From Candidatus Fermentibacterota bacterium (lineage in GTDB: Bacteria; Fermentibacterota; Fermentibacteria; Fermentibacterales; Fermentibacteraceae), in assembly GCA_002748705.1 (NCBI GenBank), contig PDSZ01000010.1, positions 22,070 to 86,069 of the forward strand: a stretch of 64,000 nt of DNA, read 5' to 3'. The notes beneath the pieces are model-generated. The model saw only the letters and a program-made list of their open reading frames with translations, had not been told where the DNA came from and ran no database searches. Of this stretch, positions 18,935 through 28,300 are shown in pieces; the first letter of the stretch is position 1; the number at the start of each line of letters is the position of its first letter. A program made the translations under genes and the position numbers.

Positions 18935-20011
18935 TTAAAGTGGAATTGTCAGCCCGACGGAAAGGGCGGTAATCACATCTTTTACTGAATTCACCTCAGG
19001 GTAGCCAAATACATTTTCACTGCGATTTTCACTTCCGTAGTTGAAAGCTGCATTAAGATCAGCCCAGGAGAAGCTTATAGTGGTCCCCATAGATATTCCC
19101 AAAGCAGGGTCTGACTGGTCGCTTCCTCTGGAAGAAAGAGAGACTCCTCCTCTGAAAAACAAATTCTGTTCAGCATGTATTCCTCCGAAAACCAGAGCAG
19201 ACCATGCAGTATCTTCTCCTTTATCATAGAGTTTTGCCTCTACACCTATGCCTGGAAAACCTGCTGCCATATCACCGAATGCCACCCCTGCTGCCAGAGT
19301 TGACGGGCAGTTCTCAGATTCAGATGAAAACGATGCTCCCAGCTTTGCTCCATTACCGATATTTGCAGTTGCGCCAGCCCTCCATGCAAGCTCTCCCTCT
19401 TCACGGCTCCAGGCCGAAGAAGAGTCATCAATGCTCTCTGAGAAATGATGCCAGTAGTAGTCATAGTTAATGTTACCGAACCGATATCCTGCTGAAGCTC
19501 CTATGGAAACACCTTCCAGGGCTTCAATGGCGGCGCCTGCAGCAGCCTCAAACACTCCGCCGCTTACTGTAATGTTTTCAAAACCGGCTATGATAAACGC
19601 AGAATCAGGATTTTCTTCACGGAAGAAGTACTCACCTTTGTATGTGTAGTCTCTTACTCTTGCAAATCCCAGGGCAAACACAGTATTCCCAGTGCCGAAC
19701 AAAGCCTGGCAGCCTGCTGCTCCCAGTCCTGCATATGTAAGGCTGTGTTTTCCAGCCCCGTCATCCACTGTTTCTTTCATTATGTGGGGGCCTATGGCAA
19801 TATCTATACGGGATGAGTTCCCTTCTATTCCCGCAGGGTTGCCGAAAAGGCTCATATTACCCACTCCAAGAGAAGCCACTCCTCCAAAACCGTGGGAAAC
19901 CGGGTCGGTTCCAGGAAGAGGGCTGCCAAGACCAATAGCATCCACATAACCAAAACCCAGGGCAGCACTTGAAACAACTAGCAAAATCAGAAAAAGTTTC
20001 TCCAATATCAT
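18935..20011 (-). CDS. Outer-membrane beta-barrel protein (PorV/UPF0164-like), paralogue 1
   Basis: About 358 residues. Signal peptide MILEKLFLILLVVSSAALG, then FGYVDAIGLGSPLPGTDPV and SLFGNPAGIEG, matching its downstream paralogue. Glycine- and aromatic-rich amphipathic strands end in LSVGLTIPL. The ATG at 20011 is preferred over the one at 20023 because GGAG lies directly upstream with six-base spacing. Tandem barrels beside genes for exported sorting-domain proteins elsewhere in the window fit an outer membrane with type IX-like traffic, but the exact role is unknown. Confidence 0.75.
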   Translation of the reverse strand: MILEKLFLILLVVSSAALGFGYVDAIGLGSPLPGTDPVSHGFGGVASLGVGNMSLFGNPAGIEGNSSRIDIAIGPHIMKETVDDGAGKHSLTYAGLGAAGCQALFGTGNTVFALGFARVRDYTYKGEYFFREENPDSAFIIAGFENITVSGGVFEAAAGAAIEALEGVSIGASAGYRFGNINYDYYWHHFSESIDDSSSAWSREEGELAWRAGATANIGNGAKLGASFSSESENCPSTLAAGVAFGDMAAGFPGIGVEAKLYDKGEDTAWSALVFGGIHAEQNLFFRGGVSLSSRGSDQSDPALGISMGTTISFSWADLNAAFNYGSENRSENVFGYPEVNSVKDVITALSVGLTIPL

Positions 20012-20127
20012 ACCGGTCTCCATTCAATTGATGCAGAGTATACTCAAGTCAGATTATAAGCATTCTCTCACTGCTGAAAACCCCATCTGAAAGAGGATGA
20101 AACCTCATCAGAACCATTCTCTGAAGC

Positions 20128-21624
20128 TCACTTACGGCTGAACCAGTTTACCTTAACAGTTTTAACAGGTTTTCTCCTGCGCAGATGTCTGTCAAACAAG
20201 TCAACTGCGAATCGGTACACAGTCATATCGCTCTTCATTTTGAATCTTCTTGTGAGAACAGATAGAATATTATCAATCACTCTTATGGGATGAAAAACAC
20301 ACTTCAGCAATGCGAAATTTATGTATATCCATAATCTGGCATAAGTGATAAGTCTGTAGTTGTCACGCCAAGTTGGTGAGAAGTTAATATTCTCATACTC
20401 AATATCATCAGGTTTCAAATCAGCTACACCTGTATCAGGAAGAGGAGTAAGCATGAAGGCAGTAATTTCATCCATTCCTAACCTTGTAAGTTTTCTGATG
20501 TATCTGTATGTCATTTTCCTGTCTTCCAGCTCTTCCCCAGGGAAGCCAAGCACAAAATTACAATTTACCCTTATTCCCAGCTGGTAGCACCACTTTACAA
20601 CACTGGCCATATGCTCCAAATCCACAGGTTTATTCATAAGTTTCAAAACCTTTTTTGATGCAGACTCAGGAGAAAGAGATATGTAACGGCATCCTGATCT
20701 GTAAAGAAGTTCCAGTTCATCAAATCCCACAGTCTCAGCTTTTATGCCCGATGGGAAGCAATAGGTATACTTCCGATTTCTATTAAGCAGCTCTTGAGCA
20801 AAATTCTTAGTTCTCTCTCTTGAAAGGGAAAAGTTCTCATCCTGAATATGAAAATCGGATACACCGTACATTTTATGATAGTGATCCATTTCATCAATTA
20901 CTCTGGTTGGAGATTTTGCCATCCACTTTCCACCCCACATTTTAGGAGTTTGGCAGAAAGCGCATGAATAAGGACAGCCTCTACTGGTAAGCATGGGTAT
21001 GTATCTGCCTGTCCTGACCGGGCCGTGTGCATAATGCAACTTCCAATAGGTTTCCATCGGAAGAGGATCATAAACAGCAAATGGAAGATCCTCTATAGGG
21101 CAGACCCTTGGCTCTCGCTCAAGATTATGTGTTTCACTGTGAATACCGTCCATGGTGAAAGGTTCTCCGGTGGAAAGCTTACGAAGGAGCATGGGAAAAC
21201 GCTCCTCTCCCTCTCCCTGCAGTACATAATCAGCACCGGCATCAATGAAAGGGCCATAACAGAAGGTAGTATGATATCCTCCAACTACAATGGTAATATC
21301 CGGAAAGGCCTTCCTTACCTCTTTAATGATGTTAATAGCCATGCCGTGTTCCAATGTACAGTGTACCGATATACCGGCTACTTCAGCATCACAGGGAATG
21401 CACTGAGCTATTTCATCTGGAAGAAGTCCCCTTGCCTCAAACTTGTCCAGGTACGGAGAAAACCTGTGAGGAGCAAGCCCGTAAGCATCCACAATAGTAA
21501 CACTGTGATCGTGCTCCATTAGCACACCTGTCAGATAAGGTAAATTGGCAATAATACCTGGGACGGAGCCAAAAGGACTGTTTTTAAGATTGATTACCGG
21601 AGTCCGCAGCAGAGCAACTTTCAT
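20128..21624 (-). CDS. B12-binding radical SAM enzyme (BchE-like family)
   Basis: 498 residues. The N-terminal half is a cobalamin-binding-like Rossmann domain (NLPYLTGVLMEHDHSVTIVDAYG, VVGGYHTTF, YVLQGEGEERFP). The radical SAM core has CxxxCxxC in SRGCPYSCAFCQTP and a later GFPGEELEDRKMTYRYI element. Family members do methylations, cyclisations or rearrangements on diverse substrates; I cannot name the substrate. Its ATG overlaps the stop of the upstream SPASM-type radical SAM gene (ATGA), so the two act in one operon and perhaps one pathway. The C-terminus is basic. Confidence 0.85.
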   Translation of the reverse strand: MKVALLRTPVINLKNSPFGSVPGIIANLPYLTGVLMEHDHSVTIVDAYGLAPHRFSPYLDKFEARGLLPDEIAQCIPCDAEVAGISVHCTLEHGMAINIIKEVRKAFPDITIVVGGYHTTFCYGPFIDAGADYVLQGEGEERFPMLLRKLSTGEPFTMDGIHSETHNLEREPRVCPIEDLPFAVYDPLPMETYWKLHYAHGPVRTGRYIPMLTSRGCPYSCAFCQTPKMWGGKWMAKSPTRVIDEMDHYHKMYGVSDFHIQDENFSLSRERTKNFAQELLNRNRKYTYCFPSGIKAETVGFDELELLYRSGCRYISLSPESASKKVLKLMNKPVDLEHMASVVKWCYQLGIRVNCNFVLGFPGEELEDRKMTYRYIRKLTRLGMDEITAFMLTPLPDTGVADLKPDDIEYENINFSPTWRDNYRLITYARLWIYINFALLKCVFHPIRVIDNILSVLTRRFKMKSDMTVYRFAVDLFDRHLRRRKPVKTVKVNWFSRK

Positions 21625-22706
21625 TTTGAATCAGTCTTTCTCATAAAAATGTTTTTGAGTATCTGCGCACTCAGTGCTGGAAATAAAGTAACATCGGTAA
21701 CGATATTGCATGATACTGCACACTCCCATGTACAGGAACAGCAGGTAATATCTTTAGATTTAAGGCGTTTACGGGAATCTTTAAGTATTTTCTTCAAACT
21801 GTAATCACTTGAACGAAGGTCTCCCAATATCTCATTCCTGTATTCACAAAGCTTTACTTTTCCTGTATCATCAATTACTGTGATTTTTCTGCCGGCCTTG
21901 CATGGAGAAATACGGTTGCGATCGATGATATTTTGTATATTTTTTATATAAAGACCGTTTAAGGCCCTAAAAAAAGAGCTGAACGGACGAGATTCCTTTT
22001 TCCTATCGCTATTATTCCTATATATAGCAATATTCTTAAGAAAATCCTGCACATTGAGCCCATCAACGATCAGATCAGGCCATTCTGGTCTCAATACATG
22101 AAGCTCATGATTGTCAGGAGCGATTTTTTCTTCTACCCATTTTCGTATCTCACAATGGTCCTGATCAGGGTCATTGGTATAAACTGTAACCACATCAAGA
22201 GTCAGATTATTTCGGTTCCTTCGAAGACTCCGAATTCTTTCTGCAGTATTCTGAATTATTTCCAAGCACCCTTGTACGCCCCTCAGGTTGTCATGCCTAT
22301 GATCTGAGTAATCAACACTTAATGCTGCTCTGAAGTGGCTTCCTGGATATTTCGCTGTAAGCTTTGAGAATAAGTCATAGCTCCTGCGGGGGTTCAAACC
22401 ATTTGACGGTATAGTGATGAACTGTGAATGGGCATTTTCTATGAAGGCAGATATCACTGTAAAGAGATCATCTCTAAGAACCGGTTCCCCACCTGAGATA
22501 AGAAGGTAAGGAATTACACCACAATTTCTGGAAATACTTATCATCTCATCTGTGCTTAGTTCCTGAACTTTTCTCCTTGTATCTTCCACCTCTCTGGCGT
22601 AAAAACAGAATTCGCAACTGGCATTACATCTGGATGTAACAAAAAGAATCAGGAACGATGGCTGATAAGGATCCAGATAGCTCCCGGCCATCCTGAAAAG
22701 ATTCAT
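21621..22706 (-). CDS. Radical SAM protein with SPASM-like C-terminal cysteine cluster
   Basis: 361 residues. The radical SAM motif is TSRCNASCEFCFYA near residue 30, followed by LLISGGEPVLRDD. The C-terminus has a second cysteine set (SPCKAGRK, CEYR, CCSCTWECAVSC), as in SPASM or twitch domains that bind auxiliary iron-sulfur clusters. Such enzymes often mature peptides or modify lipids or sugars. It is more AT-rich in codon use than the neighbouring ferredoxin oxidoreductase genes. It is translationally coupled to the B12 radical SAM gene downstream. No peptide substrate was found nearby. Confidence 0.82.
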   Translation of the reverse strand: MNLFRMAGSYLDPYQPSFLILFVTSRCNASCEFCFYAREVEDTRRKVQELSTDEMISISRNCGVIPYLLISGGEPVLRDDLFTVISAFIENAHSQFITIPSNGLNPRRSYDLFSKLTAKYPGSHFRAALSVDYSDHRHDNLRGVQGCLEIIQNTAERIRSLRRNRNNLTLDVVTVYTNDPDQDHCEIRKWVEEKIAPDNHELHVLRPEWPDLIVDGLNVQDFLKNIAIYRNNSDRKKESRPFSSFFRALNGLYIKNIQNIIDRNRISPCKAGRKITVIDDTGKVKLCEYRNEILGDLRSSDYSLKKILKDSRKRLKSKDITCCSCTWECAVSCNIVTDVTLFPALSAQILKNIFMRKTDSK

Positions 22707-22740
22707 GGTATCATCCTGCTCAATCAGGGTTGGTAAAGCT

Positions 22741-22771
22741 CCCCCCCCATGGCCTCTCTGCCCCGGGGGGG
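22741..22771 (-). other. C8/G7 homopolymer hairpin
   Basis: Eight C (22741-22748) and seven G (22765-22771) flank CATGGCCTCTCTGCCCC-like sequence. On the minus strand it folds after the stop of the ferredoxin oxidoreductase beta-gamma gene and is followed by AGCTTTACC. It may act as a terminator, though the T-run is short. The G-run could also vary in length by slippage, or be an assembly-sensitive spot. Confidence 0.4.
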
Positions 22772-22794
22772 AAGCACTTCAGCGATCCAGTTTT

Positions 22795-24231
22795 CTAGAA
22801 GTTTTCCTTAACATAGTCGTAACCTGCCTGAACAGCCTTGGCATTCAGATCAATGATGGCCTGCTTCTTGCCTTTGAAGAGCTTGGGCATCAGTTTGATT
22901 ATGTCAGAGGGCTTGAAGGTTCCTGTAACAGCAGCATATGCGCCTACATTAACCATACTCTGAACTCTGGTGTTGCCGAGTTCGTCGGCAATACCTGTGA
23001 TAGGAACAGCATAAACATTTATGTCTGTTCTCTCAGGCTCCACCTCTATCAGTGTACTGTTGTACATGAGAGTGCCCCCTGGCTCAATGAACTTCTCGAA
23101 CTTTTCCATACTGGGTCTGTTCATGGCCAGAACCATTGTTGGAAGAACCGCCTCTGCAGCACCGATGATTCCGTCCTGAATATTTACAGAGCAGTTTGCA
23201 GTTCCACCACGCATTTCAGGACCGTAGCTTGGAAGCCATGACACATTGTATCCGTATTCAAGGGCAATGCTGGCAAGAGCCTGACCGGTAACCATGATTC
23301 CCTGGCCTCCGAAACCTGCAACCCTTATGGACATCTTGCTGAACTTCTCGTCTGCTTCAGGACGCTCAAGATCAACATCTTCGTCAGCAGAAATACCGAG
23401 CTTCTCCCAGACCTGTGCAGGATCCATGATGTTCTTTGGTCTCTCTACTATCTTGGCATTCTCACCAAGGTCGGTGTAGACACCGAGAGGATAGAGAGGA
23501 ATCATGTGTTCTTCCAGCCACTCCATTGCCTTTGGAGGATCCATCTTCCAGCCGCTGGGGCAGGTGGAAAGAACCTCTACGAACTGGAATCCCTTTCTCT
23601 CCCTGGCATTCTTGAGAGCCTTGCGAACTGCATTTCTGGTTTTTCTGATGTGTGCAGGATTATGAAGAGATACTCGCTCAATGTAGTTGGGAGCTGTGAG
23701 CTGGCTGAGAACCTCGCACATCTTTACAGGGTAACCGTCTGTGTCAAGATTTCTGCCGTATGGTGATGTGGTGGTAATCTGGCCTTCCAGTGTTGTGGGA
23801 GCCATCTGACCGCCGGTCATTCCGTATATGGCATTGTTCACAAAGAACACTGCCATGTTCTCGCCTCTGTTTGCAGCCTGAAGGATATTGTTTCCTCCGA
23901 TAGCTGCAAGATCGCCATCTCCCTGATAGCTGATAACGACCTTGTCAGGGTTGGCTCTGCTTACTGCGGTGGCAGCGGCAGGAGCACGACCGTGGGGCAC
24001 CTGGAAGTTGCCGGTGTTGAAATAGTAGTATGCGAACACACTGCAGCCCACAGGGCTGATTAAGATGGTGTCGTCAACTATTTCAAGATCTTCCATGGCT
24101 TCAGCAATGAGCTTGTGAAGAATTCCGTGACCGCAGCCGGGGCAGTAGTGAGTTCTGTTTTTCTCAGCACCGGGCTTGTGCTTGTACAGATCCACAAAGC
24201 CCTTCGGTTTTCTGAGTACTGTCTTCTTCAT
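22795..24231 (-). CDS. 2-oxoacid:ferredoxin oxidoreductase, fused beta-gamma subunit
   Basis: 478 residues. Residues 1 to about 300 are the thiamine-diphosphate beta subunit: CPGCGHGILHK, SPVGCSVFA, GDGDLAAIGGNN (TPP/Mg motif) and NNAIYGMTGGQ. From about 305 the gamma domain begins (IRVAGFGGQGIMVTGQALA, SYGPEMRGGTANCSV). Most homologues encode beta and gamma separately, so this is a fusion. With the alpha and ferredoxin subunits upstream it decarboxylates a 2-oxoacid (2-oxoglutarate or branched-chain type) to the acyl-CoA and reduces ferredoxin. The start overlaps the alpha stop (TAATG), with GGGGAGG upstream. Confidence 0.92.
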   Translation of the reverse strand: MKKTVLRKPKGFVDLYKHKPGAEKNRTHYCPGCGHGILHKLIAEAMEDLEIVDDTILISPVGCSVFAYYYFNTGNFQVPHGRAPAAATAVSRANPDKVVISYQGDGDLAAIGGNNILQAANRGENMAVFFVNNAIYGMTGGQMAPTTLEGQITTTSPYGRNLDTDGYPVKMCEVLSQLTAPNYIERVSLHNPAHIRKTRNAVRKALKNARERKGFQFVEVLSTCPSGWKMDPPKAMEWLEEHMIPLYPLGVYTDLGENAKIVERPKNIMDPAQVWEKLGISADEDVDLERPEADEKFSKMSIRVAGFGGQGIMVTGQALASIALEYGYNVSWLPSYGPEMRGGTANCSVNIQDGIIGAAEAVLPTMVLAMNRPSMEKFEKFIEPGGTLMYNSTLIEVEPERTDINVYAVPITGIADELGNTRVQSMVNVGAYAAVTGTFKPSDIIKLMPKLFKGKKQAIIDLNAKAVQAGYDYVKENF

Positions 24232-25289
24232 TATTTTACCTCCCCGTAGAGACGGGATACTTCTTCGAGAATCTCAGCAGCAGAGGGAACATTACCTCCT
24301 ACACGGAAGTAAAGATCACTCTTGAGCTTACCTTCCAGAGCAAGGTTGACATCATCAACCATCTGTCCGGTGGAGAGTTCAACTGTGAGAATGTGCTTAA
24401 CACCCTTGTCAGGCAGCGCGTTAATCTGCTTCGAGGGGAACGGGAAAAGGGTTATAGGTCTGAAGAGACCCAGCTTGATACCCTTTGCTCTGGCATCATT
24501 TACCGCTGTACGAATAACACGACTGGAAGAGCCATAGCCGATAAGAACTACCTCGGCGTCCTCCATCATGTATTCCTCATACCTTACTTCGTTCTCTTCA
24601 ATCTTCCGATATTTCTTCAGAAGTTCATTGTTCCACCGTTCAAGATCATCATGATCAAGGTAGATGGAGTTTACCAGGTTCTTATTCAATGGAGTTCCGA
24701 AAACTGCGTAATCACTCTTGTCAGGCAGTTCCTTAACTGCTTCTGGGATTCTTACAGCTTCCATCATCTGACCGATAACACCATCGGTAAGAACAAAAAC
24801 AGGAGTGCGATACTGATCTGCCAGATCAAAGGCAAGCATGGTGTAATCGCACATTTCCTGGCAGCTTGAAGGGGCAAGAACTATGCTTTTGTAGTTGCCG
24901 TGTCCGCCTCCTTTTACAACCTGATTGTAGTCACCCTGCTCAGGGCCGATGTTGCCCAGACCGGGACCACCTCGCATGACATCAACAATAACACAGGGAA
25001 GACCGGCGCCTGCACAGTAGGAGATACCCTCCATTTTCAGACTGATACCAGGGCCTGAACTTCCTGTCATAACCCTCTGGCCGCTTCCGGCAGCACCGTA
25101 AACCATGTTTATCGCTGCAACTTCACTCTCTGCCTGAAGGAAGGTTCTTCCAAGTTTGGGAAAGATAGCCGCTGCAGACTCGGCGATTTCACTGGCAGGT
25201 GTGATAGGATAGCCGTAGTAAGCTGTACATCCGGCCATTGCAGCGCCGTACACTGCTGCATAGTTGCCTTTCATGAGCATTCGTGCCAT
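24231..25289 (-). CDS. 2-oxoacid:ferredoxin oxidoreductase alpha subunit (VorB/KorA-like)
   Basis: 352 residues, the normal alpha length. Motifs: [14 protein letters not shown] (pyrimidine-binding domain start), [40 protein letters not shown] and a C-terminal [12 protein letters not shown]. It pairs with the downstream beta-gamma fusion to make the TPP-dependent core. Closest named relatives are VorB (3-methyl-2-oxobutanoate) and KorA (2-oxoglutarate); the sequence alone does not separate them. GGAGG precedes ATG 25289, which lies one base after the ferredoxin subunit stop. Confidence 0.92.
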   Translation of the reverse strand: MARMLMKGNYAAVYGAAMAGCTAYYGYPITPASEIAESAAAIFPKLGRTFLQAESEVAAINMVYGAAGSGQRVMTGSSGPGISLKMEGISYCAGAGLPCVIVDVMRGGPGLGNIGPEQGDYNQVVKGGGHGNYKSIVLAPSSCQEMCDYTMLAFDLADQYRTPVFVLTDGVIGQMMEAVRIPEAVKELPDKSDYAVFGTPLNKNLVNSIYLDHDDLERWNNELLKKYRKIEENEVRYEEYMMEDAEVVLIGYGSSSRVIRTAVNDARAKGIKLGLFRPITLFPFPSKQINALPDKGVKHILTVELSTGQMVDDVNLALEGKLKSDLYFRVGGNVPSAAEILEEVSRLYGEVK

Positions 25290-25290
25290 T

Positions 25291-25542
25291 CTACGCCTCC
25301 CTGTCAGTTGAAGGATCGTAATTCCTCATGTAGACCGTAATAGCATCAGGCTCTGGACATGTGTAGAAGCAGCTTCCGCATCCTATGCAGCCTTCGCCTA
25401 CATACTCGGAGTAGTGATAACCCTTTGAATTCAGTTTCGGTGAGAACACCAGAACCTGCTTGGGGCATTTTGCGATACAGAGTCCGCACCCTTTGCATAT
25501 ATCTGAGTTCACCTCAGAGCGAGGATATTTACTGTCGGTCAA
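25291..25542 (-). CDS. 2-oxoacid:ferredoxin oxidoreductase ferredoxin-like delta subunit
   Basis: 83 residues with two 4Fe-4S motifs, [12 protein letters not shown] and [12 protein letters not shown]. It carries electrons from the TPP site to soluble ferredoxin. It is the first gene of the delta-alpha-betagamma operon. The start is a TTG at 25542, decided by AAGGAGG six bases upstream. Spacing to the alpha gene is one base. Confidence 0.9.
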   Translation of the reverse strand: MTDSKYPRSEVNSDICKGCGLCIAKCPKQVLVFSPKLNSKGYHYSEYVGEGCIGCGSCFYTCPEPDAITVYMRNYDPSTDREA

Positions 25543-25594
25543 AGAAAGACCTCCTTGCTGGTTTATATGTTATCTATAACTATTAAACATAATG

Positions 25595-25612
25595 CCGAAG
25601 GTAGCACTTCGG
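25595..25612 (-). other. Short hairpin between membrane-protein and ferredoxin-oxidoreductase genes
   Basis: CCGAAG / CTTCGG with a six-base loop lies in the 154-base gap after the membrane-protein stop. No T-tract follows, so it may be a weak terminator or nothing. The rest of the gap is AT-rich leader for the ferredoxin gene. Confidence 0.3.
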
Positions 25613-25696
25613 TTCTCTACAATGGCGGTTTGCAATGTTACCGTCAACCTCGGAAAACACCGGAAAAGAGTAGAAAAAAGCTGTTTTCAGGAAACC

Positions 25697-26467
25697 TTAC
25701 AGCCGCTTCTTCCACATGTCGGCTATCTTTACATACCCCCTTATTTCAAGATCAATTTCATCTTCAGGCCACGAGCCGATACTGAGAACACGGCAACCTT
25801 TCCTTCGCAGGTATTCTTCAAGGGTTCTCAGGAAAACATCACCGGAAGCAGAGAGAGTGATTTTTTCCGCAACGGCGATATCCCCCATGGACAATTCCAC
25901 TGTGCCTGTTTCAAGAGTACCGTTTACGAGAAGTGTAGTTCCATCCTCTCCTGAAACAAGTCCCGGTCCTGACTTATCTGCATTCATTCCAGACACTGAA
26001 AAACGAATGCCTGAGAAATAAAGAACTGCAAATATCAGTATGCCTACAGGGAGACTTCCATGCCCTGCAAGAACCAGACCGGTGAACACAAGAGAATGCA
26101 CCGTAAATACACTGCCCATAACCAGAGTCATAACTGCGGCCTGAGCTGAGGGCACCATGCCCATAGACATTCTCTCGAGCAGTTTCCACTTAAATAAAGC
26201 TGAAAGAAGAAGAGCAGAGCCAATGGAGAGTTCCAGCAGTATGACCGTTCCTCCTGGAAAATCAGTAAGTTCGCCTGCTGCTGTTACAGCTCCGAAGAAA
26301 AGGCCTTCAACAACCAGAGCAGGCTTTTTCTTCCCTGAGACAAGCAGAATCAGAAAAGCCAGCACACCTGCCGCTGCAGCAGCTGCAGCGGAAGCCATAC
26401 CGCTGAACAGAAAATCACCGGCAAGAAAAAGAGCCAGTACAAGAAACTCCGGCCAGTAGTGTTTCAT
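25697..26467 (-). CDS. Polytopic inner-membrane protein of unknown function
   Basis: 256 residues from ATG 26467, which has AGGAA upstream; an upstream in-frame start would add 14 charged residues. About six hydrophobic helices fill residues 5-160, including an alanine run (SAAAAAAAGVLAFLILL). A soluble C-terminal domain of about 90 residues (LVSGEDGTTLLVNGTLETGTVELSMGD and onward) ends in a Lys/Arg tail. I do not recognise the family. It precedes the ferredoxin oxidoreductase operon on the same strand and is divergent from a glycosyltransferase. Confidence 0.7.
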   Translation of the reverse strand: MKHYWPEFLVLALFLAGDFLFSGMASAAAAAAAGVLAFLILLVSGKKKPALVVEGLFFGAVTAAGELTDFPGGTVILLELSIGSALLLSALFKWKLLERMSMGMVPSAQAAVMTLVMGSVFTVHSLVFTGLVLAGHGSLPVGILIFAVLYFSGIRFSVSGMNADKSGPGLVSGEDGTTLLVNGTLETGTVELSMGDIAVAEKITLSASGDVFLRTLEEYLRRKGCRVLSIGSWPEDEIDLEIRGYVKIADMWKKRL

Positions 26468-26561
26468 TGGGTTCCTGACTGTATGAACATTTCGTTTTTC
26501 GAACAACAAGAATATATTCAGGATTTCAAATGATGTCCCCCGGTGAATAGTGGAGGTTTAT

Positions 26562-27578
26562 GTGTCACTTACCACCAGCGTTGTAATCCCTGTCTGGAAC
26601 GCCGTCAGAACAATAGATGACTGTCTTCGGTCAATTAATGAGCAATACCATAGTCCATACGAAATAATAATAGTAGATGACGGTTCTGATGATTCAACCG
26701 CAGAACTCTGCAAAAAGTTCCCTGTCAGAATTCTTTCCACCGGAGGCCGAAAAGGACCGGCAGCAGCACGAAACCTGGGAGCAGAAAAAGCAGAAGGAGA
26801 TGTGATTCTCTTTCTGGATTCGGATGTAACAGTTCCGCCTGATCTGATTGAAAAAGTGGAACATCATTTTGAAGACACTTCACTCTGGGCGCTCCAGACT
26901 CTCTATACACCAGTCTGCCCTGCCTCTGACAGTGTTTCACTCTATCAGAACTACTACTATTTCCACAGTATCAACAGAATTCCGGAAGAAAACAGTGCAA
27001 CATTTGCCACATGGTGTGCTGCTGTGAGAAGAAACAGGTTTCTGGAAGCAGGCGGTTTCAATGTCAGAATCCCTGAACCTACAGTGGAAGATGAAGAACT
27101 GGGATACACTATTGCAGATTCAGGTGGAAAGATTTTGGTGGATAAGACCATACAGGTCACACACCTGGCATCATACACACTGGGACAGTTCACCAGTCGA
27201 AGGCTGAGAATGGCAAGGGCTCAAGCCAAAAGCGGCTGGCGTCAGATAAAAAACAGGCTTCTTGCAAGGTATATCAATGTGAGGGAATCTGGAACTCATC
27301 ACAGCAGATGGGTGGTACTTTCCATTCTGCTGGTACTTGTTGCACAGCTTCTGCTGGTACAGGCAGCACTTTTCCTGAATGCATCTTTTCTCGCTTTGGC
27401 TGCAATTGCTTATGCAGCAGCAATCATGTGCCATACCGGGTTTCTTATCGGAGCAGGCAAAAAGCTGGGAAAAAGAAAAATTCCGGTATTTACGCTGTTG
27501 TGCCTCTATGATATGGCGGTGCTGGGCTGGGGAATAATTCAGGGAACACTGCAGTACTTCACAGGCAGGAAGTACTAG
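26562..27578 (+). CDS. Family 2 glycosyltransferase with C-terminal membrane helices
   Basis: About 338 residues. The GT-A fold begins SVVIPVWNAVRTIDDCLRSI and continues with IIIVDDGSDDSTAE, the metal-binding FLDSDV, and an acceptor-site EDEELG. Two or three transmembrane helices lie at about 250-325. It probably transfers a sugar from a nucleotide or lipid donor at the inner face of the membrane. Start: GTG 26562 has GGAGG five bases upstream; a GTG at 26550 overlaps the ribosome site. It shares architecture (FYQNYYYFHS/FYKNYYYFHT) with the glycosyltransferase at 30348-31328, so the two are paralogues. Confidence 0.85.
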   Translation: MSLTTSVVIPVWNAVRTIDDCLRSINEQYHSPYEIIIVDDGSDDSTAELCKKFPVRILSTGGRKGPAAARNLGAEKAEGDVILFLDSDVTVPPDLIEKVEHHFEDTSLWALQTLYTPVCPASDSVSLYQNYYYFHSINRIPEENSATFATWCAAVRRNRFLEAGGFNVRIPEPTVEDEELGYTIADSGGKILVDKTIQVTHLASYTLGQFTSRRLRMARAQAKSGWRQIKNRLLARYINVRESGTHHSRWVVLSILLVLVAQLLLVQAALFLNASFLALAAIAYAAAIMCHTGFLIGAGKKLGKRKIPVFTLLCLYDMAVLGWGIIQGTLQYFTGRKY

Positions 27579-28285
27579 ATTTTTTTCGAAACAAACCTGA
27601 ACAGTGTTCTCAGCACGCTGATACCGTAAGGAACAGGCTTAAGGCTTGAATAACCTTCACCATGAATTGTAGGGATTGGAACCTCATCAATTCTGAGATT
27701 TGCCCTTATGGCTCCCACCAGCATTTCAGAATCGAAGTTGAATGTGCTTGAGTACTTACTGTACGGAATACTCCTGAGGGCTGTAATGCTGTATGCCTTG
27801 TAACCACTGTGATAACTGGTAAGATTTGCTCTGAACACAACATTCTCAACCCAGTTCAGACATACCGTTCCCCAGTATCTGGCCTGCCCCATTCCTCCGT
27901 GGCGCATATCACCATACTTGGTTCTGCTTCCGCCTACAACATGTGCCCCGTTTTCCAGAGGCTCAATCATTCTGATAAGGAAGTCAGGGGGATACTGACC
28001 GTCAGAGTGAAGCATCACAACAGTATCAGCGCCGTTTTTCAGAGCCCAGTCAAAAGCGGTTTTCTGAGCCTCTCCATAGCCTCTGTTTTCAGAATGGCTT
28101 ACAACTCTTATCTGTGGGAACTCCTCTGAAAGCTTCTCTGCAAGCTCGCCGGTGGCATCAACAGATCCATCATTGACTATGAGAAGGGTTTCGATCTTCT
28201 TCCAGGCTTCTTCAGGTATGTTCCTTACAACGCTTTCCATGAGTCTTTCAGCATTGTATGCAGGCATGAAACAGATGTGTCTCAA
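27575..28285 (-). CDS. Family 2 glycosyltransferase, polyprenyl-phosphate-sugar synthase type
   Basis: 236 residues, a minimal soluble GT-A enzyme: FMPAYNAERLMESVVRNIP, LLIVNDGSVDATGELAE, MLHSDGQYPPDFL (the DxD-like acidic metal site) and SGYKAYSITAL. This layout matches dolichol- or undecaprenyl-phosphate mannose/glucose synthases, which make the lipid-linked donors used by GT-C enzymes such as the membrane protein upstream. The start is a TTG at 28285 with GGAG upstream. Its stop overlaps that of the convergent glycosyltransferase by four bases. Confidence 0.85.
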   Translation of the reverse strand: MRHICFMPAYNAERLMESVVRNIPEEAWKKIETLLIVNDGSVDATGELAEKLSEEFPQIRVVSHSENRGYGEAQKTAFDWALKNGADTVVMLHSDGQYPPDFLIRMIEPLENGAHVVGGSRTKYGDMRHGGMGQARYWGTVCLNWVENVVFRANLTSYHSGYKAYSITALRSIPYSKYSSTFNFDSEMLVGAIRANLRIDEVPIPTIHGEGYSSLKPVPYGISVLRTLFRFVSKKI

Positions 28286-28300
28286 GTGGTCTCCGTTTTC

